Assembly (NCBI GenBank): GCA_004431415.1
Contig: QPMI01000428.1
Span: forward strand, 186,001-250,000
Direction: 5' to 3'
Length of the DNA stretch: 64,000 bases
From: Cyanophora paradoxa
Lineage: Eukaryota > Glaucocystophyceae > Cyanophorales > Cyanophoraceae
In this document: positions 54,501 through 64,000 of the stretch, piece after piece
Position numbering within the stretch: position 1 is the first letter of the stretch
Layout: every line of letters starts with the position of its first letter
Translations under genes and position numbers: made by a program
The notes under the pieces: model-generated
What the model saw: the letters and a program-made list of their open reading frames with translations, nothing else
Databases searched by the model: none
What the model was told of the DNA's origin: nothing

Positions 54501-56345
54501 TTGGAAGCAGACTCTCTCCGAGTGGGCTCAGCGCCAGGGCGTGTGTCAACCTCGTAACTCTCCCGAAGTGTTATCCCAACCTCTTTTCTTCAATCCTCTG
54601 TTCAGTACTCCCGGCGACGAGGTCGACTGGAGTCGCTGTGCACGGTCCGGCTTGCTGCGGGTCTGCGATATCTGGGATTGTGCTGCCCGGGGTTCCGGGC
54701 TCCAGCAGCTGCCTCCTCCGCCCTCCACTCCTTTTTCCCTAGTCTGTGCTCTGCGCTCCCGGCTACTTGGCGCCAGGTTCTCGAGGCCCCTGCACCGCCG
54801 CCTCAGCATCTCTGGTGGTCCGGACCGGACGCCTCGTTTGCTCTCCTTCGAGGCCCAAGTGGTACTTTTGTTGCCTTCCCCGTTCGCGATAACCAGATAA
54901 TTCCACGGGTGCTGGACTACGTACCGCGCGTTCCTTGCCGCCCTGCGGCTTCCCACCCTGTGGGCCTATCCTCGAGCTCCAATTCAATTCTGTCCCGTTT
55001 GCTCCCGCTGCATGTTTGCTTCAGCGCTGTCTTCCTCTCTTTTCGTCGCGGGACCCTGCCTGGCCTTTTTGTTCTTGGCGCAGGTCCTTCGGCCTTTCTT
55101 TCTCTTGATAATCTTGCGTTCACTTTCGCTCGTATGCTCCCTCTCCGCCTCTCCTCTGTTCGTCGCTTCTACTGCCTTGAGGTCCAGCGGCTTCGCGATG
55201 TGTCTAGCCACGCTCAGATGCCCGATGCTAAGTGGGGGTTTCCCGGCGCCTTGTCTCCGTCCCGTCTTCCTAATCTTGTCGTCCTTCAGTGTTTCCCGAT
55301 GCTTTGGATCGATGCTCTTTACCGTTTGCATTTCAAATTGTATCGTTTGGGCGAGCAACAGTCGCCCCGCCGTCGTTTCTGTCGGGTTTGTAATGACGGA
55401 TCTGCTCGCTCTCACGCGCACGTTTTCTCTGAGTGCCCGCTTTCTCGTTCGTTCTGGGATTTCATTCGTGAGCGCCTGAATTTCTGGGCTTCTACTCTTC
55501 CACCGGATGAGCGTGAAGAGGTCGCAGTGCCTGACCTCTCTCTCTTCCACATCCTCTCGGTTCCGGATTTATCTGGACCCATTTTGCGCAGTAAAGTTAA
55601 CCCCGCCTTCTGCCTTCGCTCACTTGGAGCGATCCTTGCTGGCGTATTTTCCATCCAACAGGTTGCTCGCGCTCGGTGCGATCTTGAGGAGGCTGACATT
55701 GATGCACCTTCTTACAACCGCGCCGCGCTTGTTGCCGCCTGGGACAGAAATATGTCGTACCTCGAGTTCACCCTTCCGCAGGCTTCGGCCTTGTTGGAGG
55801 AGCGGCGCGCTCGCTTGGCTGCTGCTGACGCTGATGATCAGGCTGCCTCGGATGATGACGCACATGATTCAGAGTCTGGTACCGGTTCTCATCGTTCTAG
55901 TTCAAGCTCTGATTCTGACTCGTCCGGCGCTCCTTCTTCGGGCGGTGCTGACAACCTCGTCTCTTCGCGTGACATCGATTCTGTCCTCCGGAATCCTGCG
56001 GAGTTTGCCGTTCGTGGAATGTCCCGTTGGGATCCCTGGTGGTCGCCCGCCTCCTGCGCCGTCCCCTCCTGCTCTGGCCCCTGTAGTGACCCTTGGGCCC
56101 ATTCCTATTCCTGCTCTCGCTGCCCCTCTCGACGCTCCTTTCCCCCCATTCCCTGCGGTCCCGATCCCTGTGCTCCTTGGCCCTCTGGCCCCGCCTCTGC
56201 CTCCTCCCTCCTTACAACTTGCTGTCACGGGGCCTCTTCACTTGCCTGTTCCCCGGCAGGTCCCTGGTCATCTTGCAGCTCCATACCCCTTCTTACCTCT
56301 TCCCCTTGCTCCTCCACTTCCGCCCCTGCGAGGCCCTCTTTCTGA
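51598..56345 (+). pseudogene. LINE ORF2: endonuclease and reverse transcriptase, frame-broken
   Basis: Starts MTFRFLSLNVAGKLD. Endonuclease motifs: LNVAG, FLQETH, YFCNVYAP, LILGGDFNF, RLDYFF, SDHIGIYL. Reverse transcriptase motifs: KSPGIDGLPAEFY, ITKPATDPTLIANRRPISL, FGFLDFSKAYDRVNWSF, GVRQGGPLSPYLYNL, LQFADDTVPLISS (catalytic DD), KIRKYLGFPL. A late Cys-rich motif (CRVCNDG...SHAHVFSECPLSRSFW) resembles the zf-RVT region, followed by an acidic Ser/Asp tail. Frame changes lie near 51805 (T run), 52885, 53015 and 54735. Active-site residues are kept, so the copy is either recently dead or carries assembly indels. No RNase H motif was noticed. Confidence 0.85.
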
Positions 56346-58043
56346 CGTCCTCCTGGTTCAGCCCCTCTTCAGCCCATCCTTCTTGCCCCCGCTTCTGCAA
56401 CTGTGACGCTGGGCGGCACTATCTTTTTGCATGCCCCTACCGCCTCTACGTCCCCGGTCTCTTTGCATCTGCATCCACTTTCCCGGATCCGCTTGCAGGC
56501 CCCCTCGCCTCCAGAGCTCGCCATCACTTCGGCCTCCCTCGCCTCCGCTCTCGATTCTCCATACCCTTCGAATAGCCGCCTTCTCTCTCCTCCTCCGCCC
56601 TCCCTCCCCCCTCGAGCTCCGGGTCCTCGGCCTCTGCCCCGCTTCCGAGTGTTGGCGAGACTGTCCTCTTTTCGGTCTCCCCGTCATTCCGGCTCCCTGC
56701 TCCCCTTCGGCGCCTCGGGTCCCATATGCGGGTCCTATCCCGCTTCCTGGCGCTCGTGAGATTCGCCGCCGGCGCCCTCGTCGGGCCCTTGCGCCCTCGA
56801 GCTCGTCTCTCTCTGCGCCGCCCATGGCCATGACCTCCGTGTCATCTGATCCGGCGCCACCCGACCTTTCTCCAGCTTCGCTGCCCTCTCTTCGGCGCCG
56901 GCAGCGATCCCCGTCACCTGCTCGCGGCCCTTCCCCTGCCTCCGACCCTTCCTCGGCCCCCTCCTCGCCTAGGCCTCTTCCGTCTCGTCGGCCCCGCCGC
57001 ATTCCCGTCGGCGGATCTCTCGATCGACCCTGGACTCTCCGCCTGCCACTGTCTGCGGGGTACCTCCGCCGCCGTGTTCGGCGCCGGCTGTCAGTACTTT
57101 GCTCGGTAGCTCCCCCGTCGTGGCTCCTCGGGGGCCTCTTCGTCGTCGTCGTTCGCTGGGTTCCGGCTCCGGGTCAGATTTCTCGCCGGGCTTACCTTCT
57201 CCTGGCTCTGCTCCTGGGCCTCAGCTCCGGGACCGGCTTCCCCGATCTCCTCCCGGACTCGTGGTCGTACCCGTCGCCGGCTTGCCGAGCCTGCGGCTCC
57301 TTCTACTTCCCCCGGCGGTTTGCCGGGCCGGACCCTCCGGCCTTTGTTCTTGATACCGGACTGCCGCCTTTGCCTTCGTCTTCTGCTTCGCTGGTCGCGA
57401 TCGTATCCCGCCGGCGCCGGCGTACTTCTTCGTCTTCTAGTTTAGTTCGGTCTGGTTCGGATTCTGATCGTAGTGTTGATGCTAGAGTTAGTTTCAATAC
57501 TAGCTATAGTCCTCGTGCTCGACCTGTTGTTCGCCGTCGTTTGCAGTTCGATTGCCCGCCTCGACCCTGGCCGGCTTTAGTGATTCCTTTGACTGTCCTT
57601 TTGCCTGCTCTTGATCCGCCTGCTCCGCCTCCTGTGTCCTCCTCGACCTCGTGCCGTAGCTCTGCCCTTTCGCATCGTCCTGCTTCGCCTCCGCCTCCAT
57701 GTCGTCTTGTTGTTCCTCTTACTTGTCTTCTTCCTGTTATTTATCTTTCTCAATTTTGTCCCCCGCTTCTTAGTGATGTAATTCCTTCTGATATTGATGG
57801 TATCTCTAGCTCTGGCTCTTCTTCGTGTCAGTTATCCTCTGTCCCTAGATCTGCTCGATTTATCGTCTCTTCTCGCTATCGATCTGTCTCGAGCTCTGTG
57901 TCTTTCCTTTTTTATTGTCGATTTTGGCTCTTTGTCTTATCTTTCTTCGTGCTCTTGTCTTAGTTATTTTGCTTTTTTGTCTTTATGCCCCCTGGGCAGC
58001 CCCCGCAGTGCTGGTGTCTAGAGACTGTGGCCGGTAATTCACC
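56346..58043 (+). other. LINE 3' region: Pro/Ser/Arg-rich open frames and 3' UTR
   Basis: About 1.7 kb between the acidic ORF2 tail and the poly-A. A 510-codon open frame (56431-57963) and overlapping frames are dominated by Pro, Ser, Arg and Leu because the DNA is pyrimidine-rich (ct, cct, tcc). It may be a C-terminal extension or simply an untranslated region with biased composition. The last ~200 bases are what the truncated copies at 23 and 29 kb preserve. Confidence 0.5.
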
Positions 58044-58284
58044 AAAAAAAAAAAAAAACGCATTAATTTGGGACCGCATTTATATTGAAACGCTAAATAA
58101 CTGCTGTATGTACCCCCTAACACAGGCAGAAAGCTTCAAAACGCATTAATATCCTTACTATAGCTACCAGGTAGGGCCTACTACCCGGCCTTGCCGCCTA
58201 GGGGTCCGGTCCACCGTCCGGGTCCAAAAACGCATTCATTACCGTAGTACTGGCGCATTAATATTTTAATCAAGTGTTACACAG

Positions 58285-59622
58285 TAGCAGACCCTCGACT
58301 CTCGAGTTTCAGAGTCTCGAGCATGATTCGCGATTCGCGAGTTGTACCAGTACGCATGACTTAGTGAGTCGAGCATGAATGATGAATCTGCCGAATGATT
58401 CGGCCCTGATGATGAAGGCGAAAGTGATTCGTGGAATCAGCTGCCAGTGCAGCTGCAGTTGCAGGCTTGCAGCTGCAGGCCTAGGCCCTACCGGTACTAG
58501 GTCCGGTAGGCCTGCTAGGCCGCAAGTTGCAACTTAAAAAACGTTGCAAGCACTGCGGCAGCAGTGCCTTTCACTGCCTTAGCCTAAAAAAAACCTTTCT
58601 TAACTAGTAAGTTGCAAGCCTTAATTAAAGTTGCCAACTTGGCAAGTTGTTAGCAACTTAAGCTTGGCAAATTGTTGCAGCCTACAGGCTACACTGCCGC
58701 TAGTTTACGTACAGTAGGCCCGCGGCCGGCGCCGGGCCCGCTACTGCCGGACCAGTACCGGTAGGCCTAGGTCACCGTTCAATTAACGGCCGCGGTAACT
58801 TCCGGTAAGCTTCAGTGCCGCATCATCGGCCCGCATGCGCTGCTGATGCGCATGCCGCGCGCGGCCATGCTGGCGGCGCCTGCCAGGCTGGCGCATGGCT
58901 GCATGATCCCTGCCAGGCGCCGGCTGCATCGATATCATCATGCACCTTGGGACGCATGCTGCTGAGTGCATGCAAGTACATTTACGTGCTCGGCTGGTGC
59001 GAGCATCCACCTCACTGAGTCAGGGACCACCTGCGCTCCAATCGCCGAGTATACTGCAGTACGCATTCTCGCCGGCAGCTGATCATAGATCCATAGTGCG
59101 CTGATCAGAAGGTTCTGTGCCTGCAGCGGCGGCTGCGGACACCCGCCAACCCCGCTGCTCGAGCTCGGGCCCTCGCAAGTTAATTCGCAACTGCGGCTAC
59201 CGGTAGCGTTGCAATTGCAGGGCGCAGCGTGGAAGGCGTTTCCGGAATCCGACGGTGCATGGCCATGGGGGCAATTGCGCAATTGTTTTGTGATGTAAAT
59301 GTAAACTTAATTGCATTTAGCGCTTCTAGCTGTAGATCCTAGCTATAGATCTCTCTAACTATATGTTTATTCGTGCATGTGAGCATTCGCAGCACTTTTA
59401 TTACGTATACTCCGTTAACGTTACTCCAGCTGCAGCTGAAGGAGCGACAACATAACCCAGCTGCAGCTGTAGGTCCGTCCTGCTTGAGATATCGATCACC
59501 GAGCTCGAGCTGCATGCCGTGATGCACAGTGAGCCAATCGGCGATCGTGATGCGCAGTTTGAGCTCCTAATGATCACCCTGCCGCAGCGCTGCACAAGGC
59601 AATTTCTTTCGGCATCGGCGGC
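58285..59622. other. Intergenic region with palindromes and a foldback repeat
   Basis: No supported gene. Contains the foldback listed below, a gcatgc/gccatgc-rich part (58830-59000) and a ggcgttt...gccatgggggcaattgcgc stretch, whose second half is also near 37980. The 3' part (59290-59400) is AT-rich. Confidence 0.5.
58476..58770. repeat. Foldback element with ccggtac inverted arms
   Basis: The left arm (ggcctaggccctaccggtac, then taggtccgg) is the imperfect inverse of the right arm (ccggaccagtaccggtaggc, then ctagg) about 250 bases away. The interior is rich in gttgcaa/ttgcaac and cttggcaag words. Non-coding; resembles the foldback at 39966-40138 in style. Confidence 0.6.
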
Positions 59623-62600
59623 ATGCGCATCGTTAACCTTGTCCTGCTTGCTTCGGCTGGCGTGGGCAACCATGGCCACGTGCACACAGGCTCGGCTGCA
59701 AAGCCTGCGGATACGTATCTGAATGCGACTGGCCATGGCCTTAAGAAAGCCCGACACGTCGACTTCGCTGCCGCGAATACCGTCGACCGATCGCGACTGA
59801 GAGTCCGTCGTCGCTGCTCCCAAACTCCGGGGGGCCGCTTCGCGCCTCTAGATCCGCTCCGCTCCTTTACCCTCGCTTTGTTCGTGTTTTGCGGACTCGA
59901 GCTCACGCTTCATGTGGTGCGAGGTAAGATATCGATATCGATCTATAGCGCGCGCGAGCCCAAGCCTACCTACTGTCAACACTTAAATCATCGGATGTTG
60001 TATGCATGCGCTTCTGACGATCGCGTTCATTCACAGGAGAGTCTCTTGGAGGCTGTGAAGACGCCAGCGCGTGCTGGGAGGGGAACTACGACATCTGTTC
60101 CCGTAGAACTATGTTCAAGTTGGACGCGAAATCCGCGATTTCTCTCAGTGGAAGCAGCCAGATTCCTAGAAATCAGGCCGGTGCGATATCGAGTTCATCT
60201 GCATGTACACTTGCCTGGTTTCCTGCTGATTTGATGATATCGATTGATATCAGGATATTGCATCTGTGCGCGACAGAGTCAGCGTAAATTTGTGGGATGT
60301 CGCCCACGCGAATGCCCGTTGTTCTCCTGCGAAGAATTGTGCTCGGATCCAAAGCCGCCGGGTTCAATCGGTAACTACCGTTGCGAAGACTACGAACCAT
60401 TCGGCTTCACTGTTATCGGACCATTTCGACTCCTCACCAAGTCCGTACGGCCTGGAGGAAACGCGCTGTTTGCGTGCTCGGCGGGCTACCACAAAAACGG
60501 CCAACCGATGAAGGCTAAAGCGCAAATTCAAATAGCAGTGTCCACGTATCCAGTCAAGGAACGCGGGGCTTCCTTAGTCGATTGGCCCTGCCGTGAAGAG
60601 GAGTATGCATTTGTCGATTCTTCAACTGGATTGTGCGGGTGGCATATCCCAGAAAGCTACCGGACCAAGAAAGAATGTCGCATCCGAGAAACACCAGGAT
60701 TCGTGCAGATCACAATGGTCGCTTTTGGATACTCTGCCAGCGATGCCCTCACGGAAGCGAAAGCACCAGGCGGCAAAGTTTCCGTCAATCTCCCTCTCAA
60801 CTTCGGCGAAGTCAACGCCTTCGAACAAATTAACGGAAAAGACCTCTTCGGCGTGCAAATGCAGATCACGCTCGACACTGACCGCGCCACTTGGACGAGC
60901 AGCGCAACGGCAGCCGTCCAGTCGGGCATCGAAAAGCTTGTCATCGCAATTGATAAAACTGTTGCTGTCTCTGTCTCTGTTCACGACCAGCCGGCGGCCC
61001 CCAAATCCGTCGCTCAATTGCAACGGTCTATTCTCCAGCAGGAAAAGGTCCAGTTCAACGTCTCCCTGACGCAGTCGGCTCTCGACGGGGCAAGTACGTC
61101 AAACACTGCGATTTATAAAATTAGCGCATTAATATTCCGTTCACCTGTCGATAAACCGACTTTTTCGCGCAGAATGGCGGGTTACGGAGGTTGCTGACCT
61201 CATTGTTGAGATGCAAGATGCTGGGGTGTTCCAGTATGCGGCCGGCCTTGCATGGCCTGCCCTTGCTATTCAAAAGCAGGGTAATCTATACAAAGGCACG
61301 CAGACGAGGGAAGATTTTATAACTAGCTGCAAGCTTCTTTCTGACTATTTGCGTTGTCCACATGCTCAGATCCGACCGCGACCCCGAATTCGAATTCGAA
61401 TTCTGGCTCGGGCTGGAATGCTCCGACTAGTGCTCTGGCTGGTGGGATTGGAGGTGGTGCGGCCCTTCTACTCGTGATCGGCATATACATTTGGAACCAC
61501 GATCGCAAGAAATTATCTAAACGAGCACGGGGTACCGGTGTTCGAGCACCGCAGTCGTTTGCCCCGGCCGGCCCTAGTGCCAACATCGAGCGCGATGCTA
61601 CCGGGCAGCCGCTGGAGTCCGCGCTGCCAGCTCCACCGCCGCTGACTGCATCTGCTGGCCCCACCTGCGCGCCCCCTCCAGTCCAGATGGTACAGCCGCC
61701 AGGCCCCTACAGGCCCCGGCCAGGGAGTGGCCATGGGTATCCGCATGATCCTGAACTGCAGCTGGCGACTACAATTGCGAGCAATGGAGGCGAGGCACGC
61801 ATTAATATTGCGGTTGCCCTGTCAATAACAAAATCATTAATTCTTGTCTTTTTAATTTCGCAGCCGGTGACTTTTAAGCAAACCACCAATGCTTCAGACG
61901 TGCACGTTACCATCCAAAACCCATCCAGCATCCAGAATACGCCGATTTCTGAGGTACATGCGCGCGCATAGAACTGCAGCCGGTCTTTTCGGTTGAATTG
62001 CCTCACATTGTCTTCGATTCGCAGATGGTTTCTGCTCAGGACTCGGACGACGATGGTCTCTGCTGCGGCTGCTGCGCATGCGACGCACGTGCGCAGAGAT
62101 TCCCGGTTCCGAATACGAACTTATCTTGTCTGTCATACTAACAGTGCTACGTGCATGCAGCTGGCGATATTAAACTGCTCCTTATTCAACTTGATCAACT
62201 TGGGTTTATGCGCTTTATAACCGCGGTCGGTGTGCTCTTGGATGCTCTCTCTGTTGGTTCGCAATTGGGTTTCTCCTTTTATGAAAACCTCCATGCCAGG
62301 CCCACTCCGGATCCACTGGCCATTAAGTTTTACGGGGTCTCGTGTGCGCAGTTGCTGTGTTCTCCACGCTCGGAGCTTACAAGAGCCGCCTGGGAAACGC
62401 CGCTTATGTCATCCTCTTCATTCCAATCTATCCGTCGATTCTTGTGATCGTGTTCTTCATCCTCGGAGTCGTCACCTGCGGCAGCTATTGTGGGTGCGGT
62501 TCTCCCGCTTTCAGATCAGATATAATATAAATAGTTCCAAATGTCCGCCTCTCGCATGCGCGCAGATGCAAACAATGCAGCAAGGATTTTCGCCAATTGC

Positions 62601-63103
62601 TCCCCGTTACACCATTCTACAGGGCGTACATATCATTCTACAAGCTGGACAGTCACATGACAGATATGGACAAAAAGCTGAAGGCCGAAGTATGTTTCAG
62701 TGACATTTTCGTGCGTTCTAGCTCTGTTCTGCGGCAATTCGGCGAAATATACTAACATAAGCCGCAGAATATTTACGTGTTCACCGCGGCCTGTTTCGTT
62801 ATTAAGGTCGTCGGGCTAGCGTTCCAGGCACAGGGCGTCGCGCAGGACGCTACAGTGTGCCTTTCGCTCACTGAAGGAACCAAGTGCAGCACCGAAGACT
62901 CCATTTCCACGTTAACAATCATCTCTGCCGTCGCTGATGGATTCTTTTTGATCCTGGGGATCATACGCCACTGTTTCTCGACGAGTATCAAGGAAACCCT
63001 GAAATCTAAGAAAGCTGCAATCGAAAACGATGCCGAAATCGATGAGGCGTGCTGCGCGGACTTTGGCTTTCAGGTCGCTGAGTGTGCGGGCTCCGCCATG
63101 TAG
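59623..63103 (+). CDS. Cys-rich, EGF-like, multi-pass membrane protein
   Basis: ATG 59623 leads to a hydrophobic SFTLALFVFCGLELTLHVV segment (signal or anchor). The next exon gives GESLGGCEDASACWEGNYDIC. Then an EGF-like piece (CEELCSDPKPPGSIGNYRCE), a Cys-containing domain and a beta/helix module (GKVSVNLPLNFGEV, VQMQITLDTD, IEKLVIAIDKTVAVSVSVHD). A later exon has a membrane helix GGIGGGAALLLVIGIYIW with an RKK stop-transfer and a Pro-rich cytosolic stretch. The final exons give DGLCCGCCACD and three further hydrophobic segments (FITAVGVLLDALSVV joined to AVFSTLGAY; YVILFIPIYPSILVIVFFIL; VFTAACFVIKVVGLAF; ISAVADGFFLILGII), ending at 63103. The frame stays open across the 61.8-61.9 kb junction, but the last five exons could be a separate small tetraspan gene. 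Function unknown. Confidence 0.55.
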
Positions 63104-64000
63104 AATGTTTCAGCTCAGGAAATTCCTTGCATGCAGTCTCTAGATCGGATATACAATTTTTAGCAATAGTTCACTGCAGAGCCAGTTGTGTTCAAGGTCG
63201 GCGGACTTGTTCTCCGCTAGCCTTTAGCGCTAGCGCTAGCCGTGCGATTGTTCATCTTGTCAGTGTTCATCTTGTGATTGTCAAGGGCGGAGCGGTGGCG
63301 CTCCTTGCAATGCTACTCGTTATACTCTTCGTCGTTGTTTGTCTTGTTCGAATAGATTCTACCACACGATCGCGAACAGCGAGTGCATCCAGGATCCGGA
63401 TTCACGCGTACGTGCACGGGCGCAGCGGCAAGTTGCAATTGGCAGCGTGCACGTCAACAGCATGCAAGTAGATATATATAGGGGCAGGGAACCTTGATTT
63501 GAACGTCAAGAACCATGATAATTATAACGCGTGAGATCGCTCGCGAATGCGGAGAAGAGCGATTAGCTATGAAATTGCAATTCCAGTGCCGCTAGTACTA
63601 GCGCTGTACATGTTTGTCGGCGAACACGATGCCTGGCGGGCGATACGGGGCGGGCTTTCTTGGCGACGTTGCCAGCGGTGCGCCATCGGAGCTCGGGATC
63701 GCGACCGGGGGCGTCGACGTTGACGCAGCTGAAGGCGGCGGTTCGGAGCTCGCGATCGGGGACGCTTGCGCAGTTGCAGGCGGTGGCGCGTGCGGCGGCT
63801 GCGGGAAGGATTAGATTAGATTATAAAAGGAAGGCTCTGCGTATATATGATTACTAGTACTAGTACTAGTACTGCAGTCGGGCCATCGATATCGCAGACA
63901 CGGACCACCGCAGTCGGTGGCAGCGTCGACGTCGCAGGCGGCCGCAACGACGACGACAACGACGTCGACGGCGCGCCGACGGCACCTCCTTCGAATTTAA
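63104..64000. other. Right edge: 3' flank and possible start of another gene
   Basis: 63104-63600 shows no supported gene. An open frame at 63629-63814 (MPGGRYGAGFLGDVASGAPS...GGACGGCGKD) is Gly/Ala-rich, with an imperfect internal duplication around cggagctcg.gatcg, and may be an exon or composition. After a ctagta microsatellite (63853-63872), a cgacgacgac-rich segment runs to the window edge. Confidence 0.3.

Larger units (their letters stand above)
50268..58058 (+). mobile_element. Full-length non-LTR retrotransposon (LINE, APE-type endonuclease plus RT)
   Basis: A 7.8-kb element with a putative ORF1, an ORF2 (endonuclease, reverse transcriptase, zinc-knuckle region), a long Pro/Ser-rich 3' part, a ctgtggccggtaattcacca 3' end and 15 A (58044-58058). 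It is bounded by a 12-15 base target duplication, aaaacgcattaattt, at 50253-50267 and 58055-58069; the A-tail makes the exact edge ambiguous. Both ORFs carry several frame breaks, so this copy is unlikely to be autonomous as read. Two truncated tails and two or three tail scraps of the same family occur in the window. Confidence 0.92.
50190..58284. mobile_element. MITE-like element split by the LINE insertion
   Basis: Left end CCGTGTAACACTTGA (50190-50204) and right end TCAAGTGTTACACAG (58270-58284) are inverted repeats with one mismatch, each flanked by TA (50188-50189, 58285-58286). Without the LINE (50268-58069) the element is about 293 bases: 50190-50267 plus 58070-58284. The interior shares the cgcattaat words and the ggtccggtccaccgtccggg block with the element at 38226-38479. 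Confidence 0.78.

Noticed and set aside
56431-57963. 510-codon independent gene at the LINE 3' end
   Set aside because: It lies wholly within the LINE, and the Pro/Ser/Arg/Leu composition follows from the pyrimidine-rich strand. Treated as part of the element.
61796-61815. MITE remnant in an intron (gcattaatattgcg)
   Set aside because: Only a single cgcattaat word is shared; inverted ends and TA flanks are absent.

Overview
The window is nuclear DNA from a GC-rich, intron-dense unicellular eukaryote. Reading frames only make sense after removing many short introns with AG acceptors (often gcgcag or gcatgcgcag) and GT donors such as gtgcgt, gtaccc, gttcgc and gtgagc. The proteins (DRG GTPase, RMND1/Sif-type DUF155 protein, L-2-hydroxyglutarate dehydrogenase, tRNA-splicing endonuclease subunit Sen54, GT77-like glycosyltransferase, RLK/Pelle-like kinase, secreted subtilase, REJ/GPS surface protein) are eukaryotic, and the mix fits an alga or related protist. 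I cannot name the lineage from sequence alone. Non-coding DNA is unusually rich in short self-complementary words (gatc, gcatgc, gagctc, ttcgaa, gaattc) and in C/G homopolymers of 22 to 32 bases.

Layout. 1-19.4 kb is a compact gene block in which strands alternate strictly: REJ/GPS membrane protein (+, enters from the left), DRG GTPase (-), RMND1-like (+), L2HGDH (-), small coiled-coil protein (+), LRR protein (-), GPI-type surface protein (+), RLK/Pelle-like kinase (-). 19.4-23 kb holds repeats and a poorly defined gene. 23.4-27.4 kb is a secreted NHL/beta-propeller-like GPI-type protein (-). 27.4-32.5 kb is a gene-poor island of repeats and retrotransposon remnants. 32.5-37.1 kb is a divergent pair, GT77-like glycosyltransferase (-) and Sen54 (+). 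A MITE-like element, an Ala/Pro-rich ORF and foldback repeats follow. 40.3-47.0 kb is a secreted subtilase with a complete Asp-His-Ser triad, a Pro/Ser stalk and a GPI-type tail. 48.8-49.8 kb is a second Sen54 copy lacking the first exon. 50.2-58.3 kb is a full-length but frame-broken LINE inserted inside a MITE-like element, with target-site duplications. 59.6-63.1 kb is a cysteine-rich multi-pass membrane protein.

Functional themes. Four or five genes (REJ/GPS, GPI protein, NHL protein, subtilase, EGF-like membrane protein) encode cell-surface or secreted proteins, and several appear to share a beta-rich module near the membrane anchor. The others are housekeeping genes (GTPase, tRNA splicing, mitochondrial metabolism and translation). 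The clearest genome-biology story is the LINE family. Besides the full-length copy there are two short 5'-truncated copies and two 23-37 bp scraps of its 3' tail, each bounded by its own target-site duplication.

Exon boundaries were inferred by eye from splice consensus plus protein-family similarity, so gene extents are more reliable than individual exons. Coordinates of multi-exon genes span introns.
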